This document shows positions 34,901 through 43,897 of a DNA stretch of 64,000 nt, piece by piece (position 1 is the stretch's first letter; every line of letters starts with the position of its first letter). The DNA lies in assembly GCA_002315375.1 (NCBI GenBank), contig DCHR01000029.1:35852-99851 (forward strand), read 5' to 3'. A model generated the notes under the pieces. That model was given only the letters and a program-made list of their open reading frames with translations. It searched no databases and was not told the origin of the DNA. Source of the stretch: Treponema sp. UBA1747 (GTDB taxonomy: Bacteria > Spirochaetota > Spirochaetia > Treponematales > Treponemataceae). The position numbers and the translations under genes are program-made.

Positions 34901-35350
34901 ACCGTATTTTGCAGAACTGGTCCAGCCAATGCGGAATGCAAGTTCAAGTTCTTCATTTACTTCTTCAAACCATACACGGGTTCCGCTAATATTTTTGTAA
35001 AGGTTGTGTTTGATTTCATTTCCTTCAAGACTGCTTGCCAGAGTTGAGTTTCTTAAAGATGCAAATGGTTCTGATTTATAAACTTTTCCGTTTTTTGTTA
35101 CTTTCAGCATAGAGAAAGAACCTGTATTGGTTTTTCCGTCGCTTACTTTGTCTGCTGTATAATATGGGAAAATCATGAAGTCGCTGTTTATGCTGCCTGC
35201 TGTAATTCCACCTTTAGACCAGATAAAGTTCCAGATATCTGAGGAACTGGTGATTGTCATGAAGAAATCATCCATCTGATCATAATTTTCGATTTTGTAA
35301 AATCTTTCACCATTCAGTGTGGTAAAAGAACCTTTTGTGCATTCTTTCAT
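31949..35350 (-). CDS. large cytoplasmic (alpha/alpha)6 carbohydrate phosphorylase/hydrolase-like protein
   Basis: A 1133-residue protein without signal peptide. The N-terminal third is beta-rich (WSKGGITAGS, FRIGWTSSAKYGLVRCTEI), as in the super-sandwich domain of cellobiose-phosphorylase-like enzymes. The middle carries YEGNWRDIFQNWESL, DGLDWEIPDPNNPWAQIGYW and the strongly conserved-looking TQRPEWNDANNALAGYGLSM, comparable to the DWND catalytic Asp block of GH94. Length and plan suggest GH94, GH149 or GH161-type phosphorylases, but the family cannot be settled by eye; a hydrolase is also possible. AGGAGCC lies five bases before the ATG. It stands alone, convergent with the GH10 lipoprotein. 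Confidence 0.6.
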   Translation of the reverse strand: MKECTKGSFTTLNGERFYKIENYDQMDDFFMTITSSSDIWNFIWSKGGITAGSINSDFMIFPYYTADKVSDGKTNTGSFSMLKVTKNGKVYKSEPFASLRNSTLASSLEGNEIKHNLYKNISGTRVWFEEVNEELELAFRIGWTSSAKYGLVRCTEIQNLSSSAVSVEVLDGCRNILPAHCDRGFLESNSYLLDAYKKSDIDTEANFGIFTVSSIVSDKAEPNEGLRCNVCWFSTDDTPILDPEAPAYFVADKEIRNIPVLKGKRASFYIDRTVELSAKDSEGSKDSWYQVFDTSLNHSRVAELKHNITDKAAATKDLEKDIADGIALMNKYVSESDGIQETSDEMASAHHYANVMFNIMRGGVFLDASNISKDDFMAFVNSRNKKEAAVIKAIVEKCPCENGKIARKELEKAVYASENPQAIRLFLEYMPITFSRRHGDPSRPWNRFNIRLRDENNNPILNYEGNWRDIFQNWESLSFSYPEYIKNITAKFLNAMTAEGYNPYRISRDGLDWEIPDPNNPWAQIGYWGDHQVIYLEKLLELWNKTNSRDLKETLNKEYYSTAKVPFIIKPYAELRKDPRHSIVFDRNLSNELMQKTWEYGSDVKLIRTADDNVALVSLTAKLIQIVLCKACNLIPGGGIWLNTQRPEWNDANNALAGYGLSMVTVCYLRRYLSFLINMYSEVSSENFTLPIETAECFAAISKLYTDNDAADCGKDPVKLNAFTEKAELIFQKEYETVYANGYSGKTETISGETIVSRLKEILNYVDYTIKSNKRPDGLYHSYNTLILEKDSMRVKTLQEMLEGQVAVISSGVLSEKETLDLVKSLKESRMFEKNQYSYMLYPDKELPMFEDKNCVSKEDAEKLSALLEKSQGRLLSKDINEVYHFNSNFMNANTVKKYISEMPADMKPTEAEAEELLKLYEKTFNHQDFTGRSGTFYAFEGLGSIYWHMVAKLLLAVQECAVKASDEAFEGTPDADKVKLAKELALCYYDIRKGIGYNKTPSVYGAFPSDPYSHTPSMQGAKQPGMTGQVKEEILTRWGELGISIKEGIASFNPHILQKSEFSADGKLSFTWCGTPVVYVLGNENKITVTEEGKEICTEGCSLSSEQTGKLFARNGSITKICVTTNLSENLM

Positions 35351-35383
35351 ATAAGGCTCCTGAAATTTATTCTCCAGTTATCA

Positions 35384-35389
35384 TTATAC
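35384..35389 (-). promoter_or_regulatory. -10 box upstream of the 1133-residue gene
   Basis: TATAAT on the minus strand, 33 bases upstream of the start; no clear -35 box. Confidence 0.4.
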
Positions 35390-35473
35390 TCTTCATTTTT
35401 CGCGGAGTTTTACAAATATTTTGGATTTTTTCTTCTATTTTTAGGAGTTATGTCAGAAATTTTAGTTTTTTTA

Positions 35474-37135
35474 CTATATACAGTCTTTAAGGTTCGGTTT
35501 GACATCCTTTTTGAACAGATATTTCAGAGGGTGAATATTAAAGGCATTGGGATACCAGCCGCCTATTTCTTCAATACTGATAATGGACATTGAAATAGGA
35601 TGAATCAGAGGGATTACCATTCCGCTGTCCAGAAGAATGCGTTCAGCTTCTGCCAGAAGCTCATATCTTTTGGTGCCGCTTATACCTGAAGCTTCATCAA
35701 TCAGTCTGTCAAAATCTTCATCTTCCCAACCGCTCTGATTCATAGTTGAGTCTCCGCGGAAAAGTTCCAGGAAGGCGAGAGGGTCTGCAAAGTCTCCGAT
35801 CCAGTTATAAGAAACAATATCAGCGTCGCAGTATTTTACATAATCAACATATTGTGCAAAAGGAATAAAGTTAAATACAGGTTCAATTCCCAGAGGGGCC
35901 AGAGCTTCCTTTATGGCGTTGATTTCGTTTTCGTGAAGGGTTCCTTCAGAAAGTTCAAAGTACAATGGAATTATTTCATCTTCAGGGATTTCAAAATTTG
36001 CCCTGGCATCCATCATCATCAGTCTGGCTTCGTCAGGATCAGTATATGAAAAACCTTCGACTTCCGGATATCCGTTTAAAGGGTAAACAAAAGTCGGGGC
36101 CGGAACATAAGCGTTTTTTCTCAAAGTATCCCAGGGCATTGCTTCCAGAACTGCAAGACGGAATTCCGGATAATCCCATACAGGACTTGTCCGTGTTTCT
36201 TCAGGCTTCACGTAAGAATCCTTGAAGAAAAGATATTCAGTTCCGAATTCTGCATTGAATTTAATGTCATCCTGCTTGAGAATTTTTCTTGTATTAACAT
36301 CATAGGATGTAATCCATTCAGCAAAACCTGTGTTGTAGAAGTAAGCATTTTCTTCTGCCCCAAGAGATTGAAAGAAACAAATCATCTTGAGATGAACATT
36401 CTGGGCATCCCAGTAGAATTCATTTTTTTCAAGAACAATCTGGTTGTTCTTCATGTCACCGATACTGAAGGCACCTGAAAAAACAGTAGGATTTCTGTGG
36501 GTGATTGAAAATGCAGTATGACTCAAAAGACTTGGAAGATAACTTGCAGGTTTTTTAAGCCGGATAGAAAGTGTCGTTGGAGATACAGCGGTAATGAGAA
36601 CATCCTCTTCTTTCCCAAGACCAGTTCTGTATTCTTCTGCGCCAACAATGATGTCCAGCATGGAAGCATAAGGTGCATCTGGAGTGGCCATTAATTCAAG
36701 CCATGAACGGCGGACATCTTCTGCTGTAATCTGTGTTCCGTCTGAAAAACAGGCATTGTTTCTGAGGTAGAAAGTCCATCTTTTTTTGTCACGGGAAATT
36801 TTATATTTTTCGCAGACAGCCGGAAGGGGATCAAGGCTCTGAGGATCGTAAGAAAAGAGTCCTTCATAAATTCCGGAAAGAATCTGGGCGTCTGAAACAT
36901 AGGTTGAAGTTTTGGGATTCAGATCGTGAACCTGCGCAGATTCAATTACAGTCAGAACATATTTACTCGCAGTCAGAAGATTGTTTGAAAGTTCACCCGG
37001 ATCTTCGATGTAATCTTCTTCCTGGGAAAGCAGGTCTTCAACTTCATCTTCTTCATCAAGAAATCTCTGTGAGAATAATGGTGATAAAATAAATAAAGAA
37101 AGAATTAAAGCTGCTGCAAATTTTTGTTTAGTCAT
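35474..37135 (-). CDS. oppA: OppA-like extracellular solute-binding protein (family 5)
   Basis: The 553-residue product begins with a signal peptide (FAAALILSLFILSPLFSQ) and an acidic segment, then shows the family 5 peptide-binding fold: AQILSGIYEGLFSYDPQSLDPLPAVCEKY, DGTQITAEDVRRSW and NPTVFSGAFSI. It should bind oligopeptides or similar solutes outside the membrane. No lipobox is apparent and no permease or ATPase genes are near, so it probably works with a transporter encoded elsewhere. The upstream gene overlaps its start by eight bases. Confidence 0.88.
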   Translation of the reverse strand: MTKQKFAAALILSLFILSPLFSQRFLDEEDEVEDLLSQEEDYIEDPGELSNNLLTASKYVLTVIESAQVHDLNPKTSTYVSDAQILSGIYEGLFSYDPQSLDPLPAVCEKYKISRDKKRWTFYLRNNACFSDGTQITAEDVRRSWLELMATPDAPYASMLDIIVGAEEYRTGLGKEEDVLITAVSPTTLSIRLKKPASYLPSLLSHTAFSITHRNPTVFSGAFSIGDMKNNQIVLEKNEFYWDAQNVHLKMICFFQSLGAEENAYFYNTGFAEWITSYDVNTRKILKQDDIKFNAEFGTEYLFFKDSYVKPEETRTSPVWDYPEFRLAVLEAMPWDTLRKNAYVPAPTFVYPLNGYPEVEGFSYTDPDEARLMMMDARANFEIPEDEIIPLYFELSEGTLHENEINAIKEALAPLGIEPVFNFIPFAQYVDYVKYCDADIVSYNWIGDFADPLAFLELFRGDSTMNQSGWEDEDFDRLIDEASGISGTKRYELLAEAERILLDSGMVIPLIHPISMSIISIEEIGGWYPNAFNIHPLKYLFKKDVKPNLKDCI

Positions 37136-38534
37136 TTTTTATTCCAAGTCTTTTCATCTGTTCGGCTTCTTCAATTACTGCCTGGTATTCGCCGCGTTTT
37201 TTGTTACAGGTTATGATTGTGTTTTTCATAGTATCAAGGTCAATTTTCATACCTTTCATTCGCACGCGGACTGTAACGTTAGGAATATTTTTGAAGTAAT
37301 CGTCCAGGGCCTGGATTGTAATGAACAGGTTCTGGTTTTCAGAAATCTGTTTTCCCAGGAAAGAGAGAATCTGGTCTTCATTTGCGGCATTAATCTTATT
37401 GTATTCAATACCTCTGTTTGCAATGCCGGTGTAGATTCTGTCTTTTCTGTTAATATCTTCGATCAGTTCGTTTACTTTAATTTCGCGGGTATTTTTGTGT
37501 TTTGTAATCGGATCAATAGTAACCAGTTTAATCTGGATTTCTTTTGCCTTAAGTCCAAAAGCTTTTCTGAACAGTTCCTTTATTTTTCCTGCGAGAGAAG
37601 AAGGTCCTGTATGAACCAGAGATAAGTTTTCACTGATTTTTTCAGAAATTGAGCGGTATGTCGGAGAAAGGGCTCCGAGTACGAGTACTGAATTCATCAG
37701 AAGTTCTTTTGTATTTACCTGCTTCTTTGTTACTTTTTTTGTTTCCTTGATTTCCAGTTTTGAAAGAACAGACTGACGGTTTGCTTCACGGTCCGGTCCC
37801 TGATCCTCATAAATGATTTCATTAATGAGTTCTGTGTAGAAAGGTTTTTTACCCATGATTTCAGGGAAAACTCTTTTGATTTCTGCAAGTTCTGCATCAG
37901 GAGATTCCAGAGCTTTTGCCATGTTGTAAGAAGGGTGTTCCTGCAAATCTTTTCTGATTGAAAGTTTATAGATTTCCCGCTGGAAACGGATAAGCTGATT
38001 CAATCTTTTGTTGATTTCGGTTAAAGTCTGTGAACATTTTGAAAGGTGGTCATTCAGCATACTCTGCACGATAGAAGGAGAGTTTGTTCGTGCTTCATTT
38101 ATAAGAATTGAAAGACCGCGTGTATTTGGTTTTGCACTGTTTGAAGTCAGTTCATCCCAGTCAAAACAGGCGTTCAATTCCTGAAATTTTTTGATTTTTG
38201 ACAGGGTGATTGTTTCAATATTGAAGCGTGTGTATGTACAGATAAAATCAAGCATGGCAATGTAATCTGAAAAACGGGTTCCAACGATTACGTTTCTTTC
38301 AGTTTCATTATAAGGATTTGTGTCGGGACAAATGACTTCTGAAATCTTTTTTTCAAAACGGTAAGGGTCTTCTGCGATAATGCTTTTTTGAATAAGCATA
38401 TCGTTAATGTTCTTTACGCAGGTGTAGAGAAGACGATATTTATCCAGAATCTGTGGAAATTCTGTTCCGTTATACCATTCAGTTTTCTGTGCAATCAGCT
38501 GTGACAGCTGCTGTGTGTAATTCATGTCATCCAT
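37128..38534 (-). CDS. conserved hypothetical cytoplasmic protein
   Basis: The 468-residue protein is mostly helical and charged, with no signal peptide or membrane segment. Phrases such as TQQLSQLIAQKTEWYNG, LNQLIRFQREIYKLSIRKDL and VTKKQVNTKELLMNSVLVLGALSPTYR do not match a family I know. It is translationally coupled (8-bp overlap) to the OppA-like gene, so the two may be regulated together. AGGA precedes the ATG, which is followed by a second possible start (MNY, residue 4). Confidence 0.7.
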   Translation of the reverse strand: MDDMNYTQQLSQLIAQKTEWYNGTEFPQILDKYRLLYTCVKNINDMLIQKSIIAEDPYRFEKKISEVICPDTNPYNETERNVIVGTRFSDYIAMLDFICTYTRFNIETITLSKIKKFQELNACFDWDELTSNSAKPNTRGLSILINEARTNSPSIVQSMLNDHLSKCSQTLTEINKRLNQLIRFQREIYKLSIRKDLQEHPSYNMAKALESPDAELAEIKRVFPEIMGKKPFYTELINEIIYEDQGPDREANRQSVLSKLEIKETKKVTKKQVNTKELLMNSVLVLGALSPTYRSISEKISENLSLVHTGPSSLAGKIKELFRKAFGLKAKEIQIKLVTIDPITKHKNTREIKVNELIEDINRKDRIYTGIANRGIEYNKINAANEDQILSFLGKQISENQNLFITIQALDDYFKNIPNVTVRVRMKGMKIDLDTMKNTIITCNKKRGEYQAVIEEAEQMKRLGIKND

Positions 38535-38552
38535 AATTTTTTTCCTGTTTTA

Positions 38553-39170
38553 TTAAATGGATAATTTTAATCCTGCTTGTAATATCATACCATTCAAACC
38601 TTCCCCTGCAAAGATTGAGCCTATTGGCAGGAAAAAGTTCATGAATGGTCCGAATCGGGAAGAAGAAGGAAGTGGTACACTCCAGTCAACTCCTCCTGAA
38701 ATATATAAAAATCTGGCATTTCCCCAGAGGTATTTTCTGATTTCCTTTACATTGGAATCATCTGAATCTGCATCTGCCTTCCAGGCAAAACGCATAAGCA
38801 TTGCGCCTCCTGCATTTACCCGCAGCTTTGTAGATTTTATCGGGAATGAATAAACTGCAGGAACGTTCAGGAGCAAAGAGAGAACTGTTGCTTCCCGGTT
38901 TTCTATTTCTGCGGGCAGGGCACGGCCTTCGTTAAACAAGAAATAGCCGTAAGATAAATTCACTGCAGGTTCAACAGAAATCGTTTTCTCTTTGGGCCAG
39001 GCAGCACCGATTCCAGGGTTAAAATAAATCGGGGAAGGTGCACTGACCTGTTTGTCTCCTGTATTTACATAAAGCGCAGTCGGAAAGGTGAATACTAAGT
39101 CGAAACTTCTTGCGCAAAGACAGGTAAAAGAGAGGAAAAATAAAACTGTAATAAAAATCTTTTTCTTCAT
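38553..39170 (-). CDS. exported hypothetical protein, probable beta-barrel
   Basis: The 205-residue protein has the signal peptide MKKKIFITVLFFLSFTCLCA and alternating strand-like segments ending LNGMILQAGLKLSI, suggesting a small outer-membrane barrel. Family not recognised. No clear Shine-Dalgarno is seen. The next gene lies 18 bases downstream, so it is probably in one operon with the two genes on either side. Confidence 0.7.
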   Translation of the reverse strand: MKKKIFITVLFFLSFTCLCARSFDLVFTFPTALYVNTGDKQVSAPSPIYFNPGIGAAWPKEKTISVEPAVNLSYGYFLFNEGRALPAEIENREATVLSLLLNVPAVYSFPIKSTKLRVNAGGAMLMRFAWKADADSDDSNVKEIRKYLWGNARFLYISGGVDWSVPLPSSSRFGPFMNFFLPIGSIFAGEGLNGMILQAGLKLSI

Positions 39171-39197
39171 ATTTCTTTTTTATATTCTATCGTTTTT

Positions 39198-40370
39198 TCA
39201 GGTTGTAATCTTTGTATACAGAGTCTGGTCAAGATCTACTTTAATAAAACCGCTTCTTCCGGTCATGTAAAAATCACTTTCTTCCCAGGCAGCATAAAGG
39301 GTTGCTCCTGAAATAACGAAGCTTGTGTAGTTAAAGCCGTAGGGAAGACGAGGGAGCCGTAAAGCTACGGCTTTTCCTTTTCGTAAAATGCGCCGGCCAT
39401 CCAGGGCTCCTTCAACATAAAGTGTTCCGTCCTGGAACATAATTCCGCTCCAGCTTTCCGAAACAACTCCATAAGCAGTCAGGGCTTCTTCATTTTCTTT
39501 TGATACATTGGAGTACAGTCGTGGCGAAGTTCCGCCGGCTGTGTGAATCGTAAGGTTAAAAGGTACAGTTGATGCCATACCTGTAAGCAGTTTTCTGATT
39601 CTATCCGGAGCTTTTGAGAAAGGCAATGGTTCCTTTTCTTTTCGGAAGGCATCTGCATCGCTGTTTTCTATTGTAATATTCTGCGAGGCTACAGCCGGAC
39701 TCTGGTTCAAAAGAGGAATATTTGAAACCCATTTTATATAGGAGAATTCTGTTTTTGTATTTTCTTCGCTTTTTATGCAGCAGAACCAGGTTCGTCCGTC
39801 AAAAATAAAATCAGTAACTTCACAGGCCTTGTTTTCTGTCAGGTTGTCACAATTTACCAGCGGGTAAGAGATTTTTGAAGAAGGGTCGAACTGCACAAGA
39901 AATGGATGCTGGTTATCCAGAAGATTTGAATTGAAGAAGGTACTTTTATAAAGGGAATAAACCGGAGTTCCGTTAATGAAAATCAGGTTTCCTGCAGTAC
40001 GTTCAGAGAAAAGCGTGTTATCCCGGTTCAATTCAAAATCCGGCCCGTTCATGGACATAATTCCAAGTCTGTTTACAATCATATATGCTTTTTGCGTCTG
40101 GCCGTCCTCCGCGCTTGTAGCAGAACTGGCCGAAATGCGGATAGCCTCTGTCCATGGTTTCTGGGGAACTGCCGGGGCATTCTGAGGAATAGAGACCGGT
40201 TCGAAACCGTTTTTATTGAAAGCGAACCACTGATGTGGTTTTGTTTTTGAATTATCGTTGATTTCAATAATATCCTGTGCCGGCTTTGCCTGTTTTTTTC
40301 CGGAACCGCAGGAGAACAAAAGAGTTGAGAAACTGATTAATAAAAAGGCATGTAAGAATAATTTTCGCAT
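39198..40370 (-). CDS. hypothetical lipoprotein
   Basis: The 390-residue protein has a lipoprotein signal ending LLFSCGSG (Cys about 21) followed by a Lys-rich spacer. The body is beta-rich with repeated short strand-turn phrases (NRLGIMSMNGPDF, DGTLYVEGALDGRRI, SGATLYAAWEESDFYM) that suggest a propeller-like fold (inference). The upstream lipoprotein gene overlaps its start by 34 bases, so the two are probably made together. Confidence 0.7.
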   Translation of the reverse strand: MRKLFLHAFLLISFSTLLFSCGSGKKQAKPAQDIIEINDNSKTKPHQWFAFNKNGFEPVSIPQNAPAVPQKPWTEAIRISASSATSAEDGQTQKAYMIVNRLGIMSMNGPDFELNRDNTLFSERTAGNLIFINGTPVYSLYKSTFFNSNLLDNQHPFLVQFDPSSKISYPLVNCDNLTENKACEVTDFIFDGRTWFCCIKSEENTKTEFSYIKWVSNIPLLNQSPAVASQNITIENSDADAFRKEKEPLPFSKAPDRIRKLLTGMASTVPFNLTIHTAGGTSPRLYSNVSKENEEALTAYGVVSESWSGIMFQDGTLYVEGALDGRRILRKGKAVALRLPRLPYGFNYTSFVISGATLYAAWEESDFYMTGRSGFIKVDLDQTLYTKITT

Positions 40371-41239
40371 AGACTATCTCTATTCATTCTTTTCGGCATA
40401 AATACAGTAGTTTCTGAGAAATTTTTTCCATTTCCTGAATTGATTATCAGCAGCTTGTCTTGGGGTAAAAAGAAATAATTATCAGTTTTTTTGTAAACAG
40501 GAAGTGTCCGGGATGCATATATTTTTTCATTTTCTGGAATGTAGGGACTTAATGCACAAAATCCTTCTTCTGCAGGAGGAAACTGGTCATAATCCGGAGA
40601 TTTTATTTTCAGAACCGTGAATTTTCCTGATGAAATGGAATTGGCAGTAACAGGAAAATCCAGGAACCAGGGATTGTAGAAGGATGAATCATCAGATTTG
40701 TTTTTTATTTCTTCAGAAAAACGGATCCAGTTGAATTTAAGCATGAAGTTTCCGTAATTTTCACGGTCTTCCGGTTTTTCTGCAGTGCTGTAAATGGCAG
40801 AAATAAGTGAAGCAGTAAAGCCTTTTTCCCAGGTCAGGAAAATCTGGTCTTTTTGATCTCTTTTTTCACAATCTGCCGGAAAAACCGCTCCGCAGGGCAT
40901 GAAGAAAAGCGTTTCAAAAGATTCATCTTTGCTTAATGTAACCGGTCTGGCCAGAATAGAAATTAAATCAGCTTTCGAAACCTTTCTTTTTATTTCTGGA
41001 GTTCCGGAAGGACCATAGGGAATAAAAATGGTTTCATCACCTGATTTTCCGCAAAAAAACAGCTGCCAGCCTGAAAGATCCGGATAACAGGTATCGGGAT
41101 CCTCTGTGGGCGGCCAGGCTGGCAGCTGAATGGAAACTTCCATTGAATCTGCAAAACTTTTGAATAGTTCGCAGGAAGTAAATCCGAACAGGGAAAAATA
41201 CCATATGAATGTAAGGAAAACCAAAACGTATCTGCCCAC
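40337..41239 (-). CDS. hypothetical lipoprotein with GTG start
   Basis: The 300-residue protein has a hydrophobic N-terminus with lipobox LFGFTSC (Cys about 23). GTG at 41239 is used because it is the only start that keeps the signal peptide; an ATG two bases upstream is in another frame. No ribosome site is evident. The remainder is rich in Phe, Pro and Asp with no recognised domain. It overlaps the following lipoprotein gene by 34 bases. Confidence 0.65.
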   Translation of the reverse strand: MGRYVLVFLTFIWYFSLFGFTSCELFKSFADSMEVSIQLPAWPPTEDPDTCYPDLSGWQLFFCGKSGDETIFIPYGPSGTPEIKRKVSKADLISILARPVTLSKDESFETLFFMPCGAVFPADCEKRDQKDQIFLTWEKGFTASLISAIYSTAEKPEDRENYGNFMLKFNWIRFSEEIKNKSDDSSFYNPWFLDFPVTANSISSGKFTVLKIKSPDYDQFPPAEEGFCALSPYIPENEKIYASRTLPVYKKTDNYFFLPQDKLLIINSGNGKNFSETTVFMPKRMNRDSLCENYSYMPFY

Positions 41240-41291
41240 ATTGTTAGTATTGGTTTTTTATGTTCTTTCTGGCAAATTACCCGAAAAATTT

Positions 41292-41744
41292 TTATTTATT
41301 TTTTTTAATTTCGTCCTGACAAAGACTGTCACAGATTTCGTTATATTTGATTCCTGCATGGCCTTTTACCCAGTTCCAGGAAACATCCAACCTGTTGTTC
41401 AGTTCGTCCAGCATCATCCATAAATCCTGGTTCTTTACAGGATCTTTGCTTGCGGTTTTCCATCCTTTTGCTTTCCAGCCTTTAATCCAGGTAGTAATGC
41501 CGTTTTTTACATACTGACTGTCGATATTTACTTTTACAGGGCGTCCTGCAAATTGAGGCGTATTTTTAATAACGGAAAGGGCAGCAATAGCAGCGGAAAG
41601 CTCCATTCTGTTGTTTGTGGTAACTTTTTCTCCACCGGAAAGCTGTTTTTCCTGTCCGTCAGCAATAACAACTATTCCCCATCCTCCGGGACCAGGGTTT
41701 CCGGAACATCCGCCGTCTGTATAAACGATAATTTCATTTTCCAT
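41292..41744 (-). CDS. rnhA: ribonuclease HI
   Basis: The 150-residue enzyme cuts RNA in RNA-DNA hybrids. All four carboxylates are visible: Asp in VYTDGGCSGNPG, Glu in NNRMELSAAIAAL, Asp in VNIDSQYV and Asp in EICDSLC, plus the catalytic His in KGHAG. TATAAT ends six bases before the ATG and no Shine-Dalgarno is present, so it is predicted to be leaderless. Confidence 0.97.
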   Translation of the reverse strand: MENEIIVYTDGGCSGNPGPGGWGIVVIADGQEKQLSGGEKVTTNNRMELSAAIAALSVIKNTPQFAGRPVKVNIDSQYVKNGITTWIKGWKAKGWKTASKDPVKNQDLWMMLDELNNRLDVSWNWVKGHAGIKYNEICDSLCQDEIKKNK

Positions 41745-41750
41745 AATGGA

Positions 41751-41756
41751 ATTATA
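41751..41756 (-). promoter_or_regulatory. -10 box six bases from the rnhA ATG
   Basis: TATAAT on the minus strand is followed by TCCATT and ATG. No good -35 box. Confidence 0.5.
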
Positions 41757-41890
41757 CTGAGAGTATACAAAAAAATCCTTAAAAGAGATTTATTTTTGAA
41801 ATCTTACTACAGAAAAATTAAAATTCGTGGTATAATCAAGTAAATTAAGTTAAAAAAGTAGCTTGTAAAGTTATAAAAAGGTGTTATTAA

Positions 41891-43864
41891 GTGGATCATC
41901 TCGAATCCTTGGTTTACGCAGTCGATAACGACTATCGGCTTGTGTCTTTTAACCAGAGTTTGTCTGCCGTTTTTCCCGATGCAAAACCGGGAGATTTTTG
42001 TTTCCAGCATTTTAATGGTTCTATGGAGCCCTGCTTTGGGTGTCCGATAAAATCGTCTAATGTATCCTCATTCAATATATTCAGTAAGGCTCTGAATACG
42101 TTCCTTAGTGCAAACTGTGCCAAACTGGATCTTCCAGGTGTCGGGGTAACCAATCTGGTTTCCTGCCGGCACATTGTAAACAGCGAAAGAAGTCTCATGA
42201 GTCGAATGCTGTTTCTACCTCAGTGTGATTATTTCCTTGAAATAAACCTTACTCAGAATAAATACCGTTATGTTCACAAGAATGATGAAGAGTACGGTAT
42301 TGAGTATAACGTTGAATCTTTCGACAGTCTCATTTCCCGTCTGGAAAAAACGTCAATTAATCCAAATGATTTGCAGAATTTCCGAAACTTTTGGGATTTT
42401 CAATTGCTTTCTTTAAAGATGGCAGAAACGACAGTGCCTCTCACCAACACATACCGTGAGAAAAATGCTGTCGGTTCCTGGGATGAAGTAACGGTAACTC
42501 TCATACCTGAAGTGTATGCCGGTACTGAAGACCAGATTGTTCTTGCAATTTTCAAGATCAAAACTGCCGCACAGGATGTCCGTAAACTGAACGCTTCCGA
42601 AGAAATCGATTCTTTTTCGGGGCTATTTACCCGTCGTGGTTTCGTTCTGCATGCAGAAGAATATCTTGCGGAACGACAGGGTGCGGAAGTCTGTGTAATT
42701 GCTATGGACGTGGAACATTTCCGTCTTTTCAACAAATGGTACGGAAGTCCGGAAGGCGACAAACTTCTTAAGCGAATTTCGGTTTTCCTTCTTGAAATGG
42801 ACAGAATGTTCGACACGGTTTCCGGTTATGCAGGAGGCGACAACTTTTACATCATTCTGGATAATCAACCCGTTGTGATTGATTATCTTATCAACGGAAT
42901 TTCCGATATTCTTGCCAAGTTTGACGGAGTTGAAGGTTTCCGTATGGCATTTGGTGCCTGTATTGTTGATTCTGATAAAGCAGATATCCGTGATGCAATG
43001 GATTCTGCCAATACTGCCTGTGAAAGAATTCTTGGAAACTATCAGGAGCGAATCTGCTGGTTCTCCAAAGAAATGCTTTCAGATATTGAACACGAAATTC
43101 AGATCGCTCCTGAAGTTGAGCGTGCTCTGGTAGAAAAAGAATTTACTTTCTATCTGCAGCCGAAATACTCGGTTTCAGATAAAAAAATAGTTGGTTCGGA
43201 AGCTTTGGTCCGCTGGCTTCATAAAAAGCGGGGCCTGATTCCGCCATCAGAATTTATCCCGATTATCGAAAAAAACGGGCTTGTAACCCGGGTTGATATG
43301 TATATCTGGGATATGGTTTGCGCAACAATTAAAAAATGGATGGAAGAAGGGCTTGATATAGCTCCTGTTTCTGTAAATGTTTCCCGGATAGATATCGATT
43401 CGGTAGATGTGCCTGAGATTTTTGACAATCTGGTTTCCAAGTATCAGATTGACCGGAAATTCCTGGAAATAGAAATTACAGAGAGCGCCTTTGTTGAAGA
43501 TACACGGGTTCTGAAAACGGTAGTCCAGCGACTGCGGGCTTCAGGATTTACGGTTCTGATTGACGACTTCGGAAGCGGTTATTCTTCTCTGAATATGTTA
43601 AAAGATGTTCAGGCTGACGTTCTGAAGATGGATATTAAGTTCTTCGATTTGAATAATACCAATTATGAAAAAGGTGTTGATATTATCGAAAGCGTCCTGA
43701 ATATGTCGCGTAAAATGAAGCTTTCAGTAATTGCTGAAGGTGTCGAAACAGAAGACCAGATCCAGGTCATAAAGGATATTGGACTGAACTACGTTCAGGG
43801 CTTCTATTATTACAAGCCTATGTCCGTAGATGAATATGAGAAAATGCTGAAAAGCGAAAATTAA
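41891..43864 (+). CDS. PAS-GGDEF-EAL protein, probable c-di-GMP phosphodiesterase
   Basis: The 657-residue cytoplasmic protein starts with GTG after AAAGG. The N-terminal 100 residues resemble a PAS domain (LVYAVDNDYRLVSFNQ) with a cysteine cluster (CFQHFNGSMEPCFGCP) that might bind metal or sense redox state. The GGDEF domain is degenerate (SGYAGGDNFYII), while the EAL domain is intact (GSEALVRW, VNVSRIDID, IEITESAF, LIDDFGSGYSS, IAEGVETEDQ), so c-di-GMP breakdown is the likely activity. TATAAT lies about 55 bases upstream. Confidence 0.88.
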   Translation: MDHLESLVYAVDNDYRLVSFNQSLSAVFPDAKPGDFCFQHFNGSMEPCFGCPIKSSNVSSFNIFSKALNTFLSANCAKLDLPGVGVTNLVSCRHIVNSERSLMSRMLFLPQCDYFLEINLTQNKYRYVHKNDEEYGIEYNVESFDSLISRLEKTSINPNDLQNFRNFWDFQLLSLKMAETTVPLTNTYREKNAVGSWDEVTVTLIPEVYAGTEDQIVLAIFKIKTAAQDVRKLNASEEIDSFSGLFTRRGFVLHAEEYLAERQGAEVCVIAMDVEHFRLFNKWYGSPEGDKLLKRISVFLLEMDRMFDTVSGYAGGDNFYIILDNQPVVIDYLINGISDILAKFDGVEGFRMAFGACIVDSDKADIRDAMDSANTACERILGNYQERICWFSKEMLSDIEHEIQIAPEVERALVEKEFTFYLQPKYSVSDKKIVGSEALVRWLHKKRGLIPPSEFIPIIEKNGLVTRVDMYIWDMVCATIKKWMEEGLDIAPVSVNVSRIDIDSVDVPEIFDNLVSKYQIDRKFLEIEITESAFVEDTRVLKTVVQRLRASGFTVLIDDFGSGYSSLNMLKDVQADVLKMDIKFFDLNNTNYEKGVDIIESVLNMSRKMKLSVIAEGVETEDQIQVIKDIGLNYVQGFYYYKPMSVDEYEKMLKSEN

Positions 43865-43869
43865 AAATA

Positions 43870-43884
43870 TCAGGTTAAACCTGA
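43870..43884. promoter_or_regulatory. perfect 15-bp palindrome before a lipoprotein gene
   Basis: TCAGGTT-A-AACCTGA lies just after the GGDEF/EAL stop and directly before the GAGGAG of the next gene. It could be an operator or a small RNA hairpin. Confidence 0.35.
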
Positions 43885-43897
43885 CGAGGAGAGAAAA

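Noticed and set aside
32000..35300. Assigning the 1133-residue protein firmly to GH94
   Set aside because: The motif is EWND rather than DWND and overall length is about 300 residues greater, so only a superfamily call is supported.
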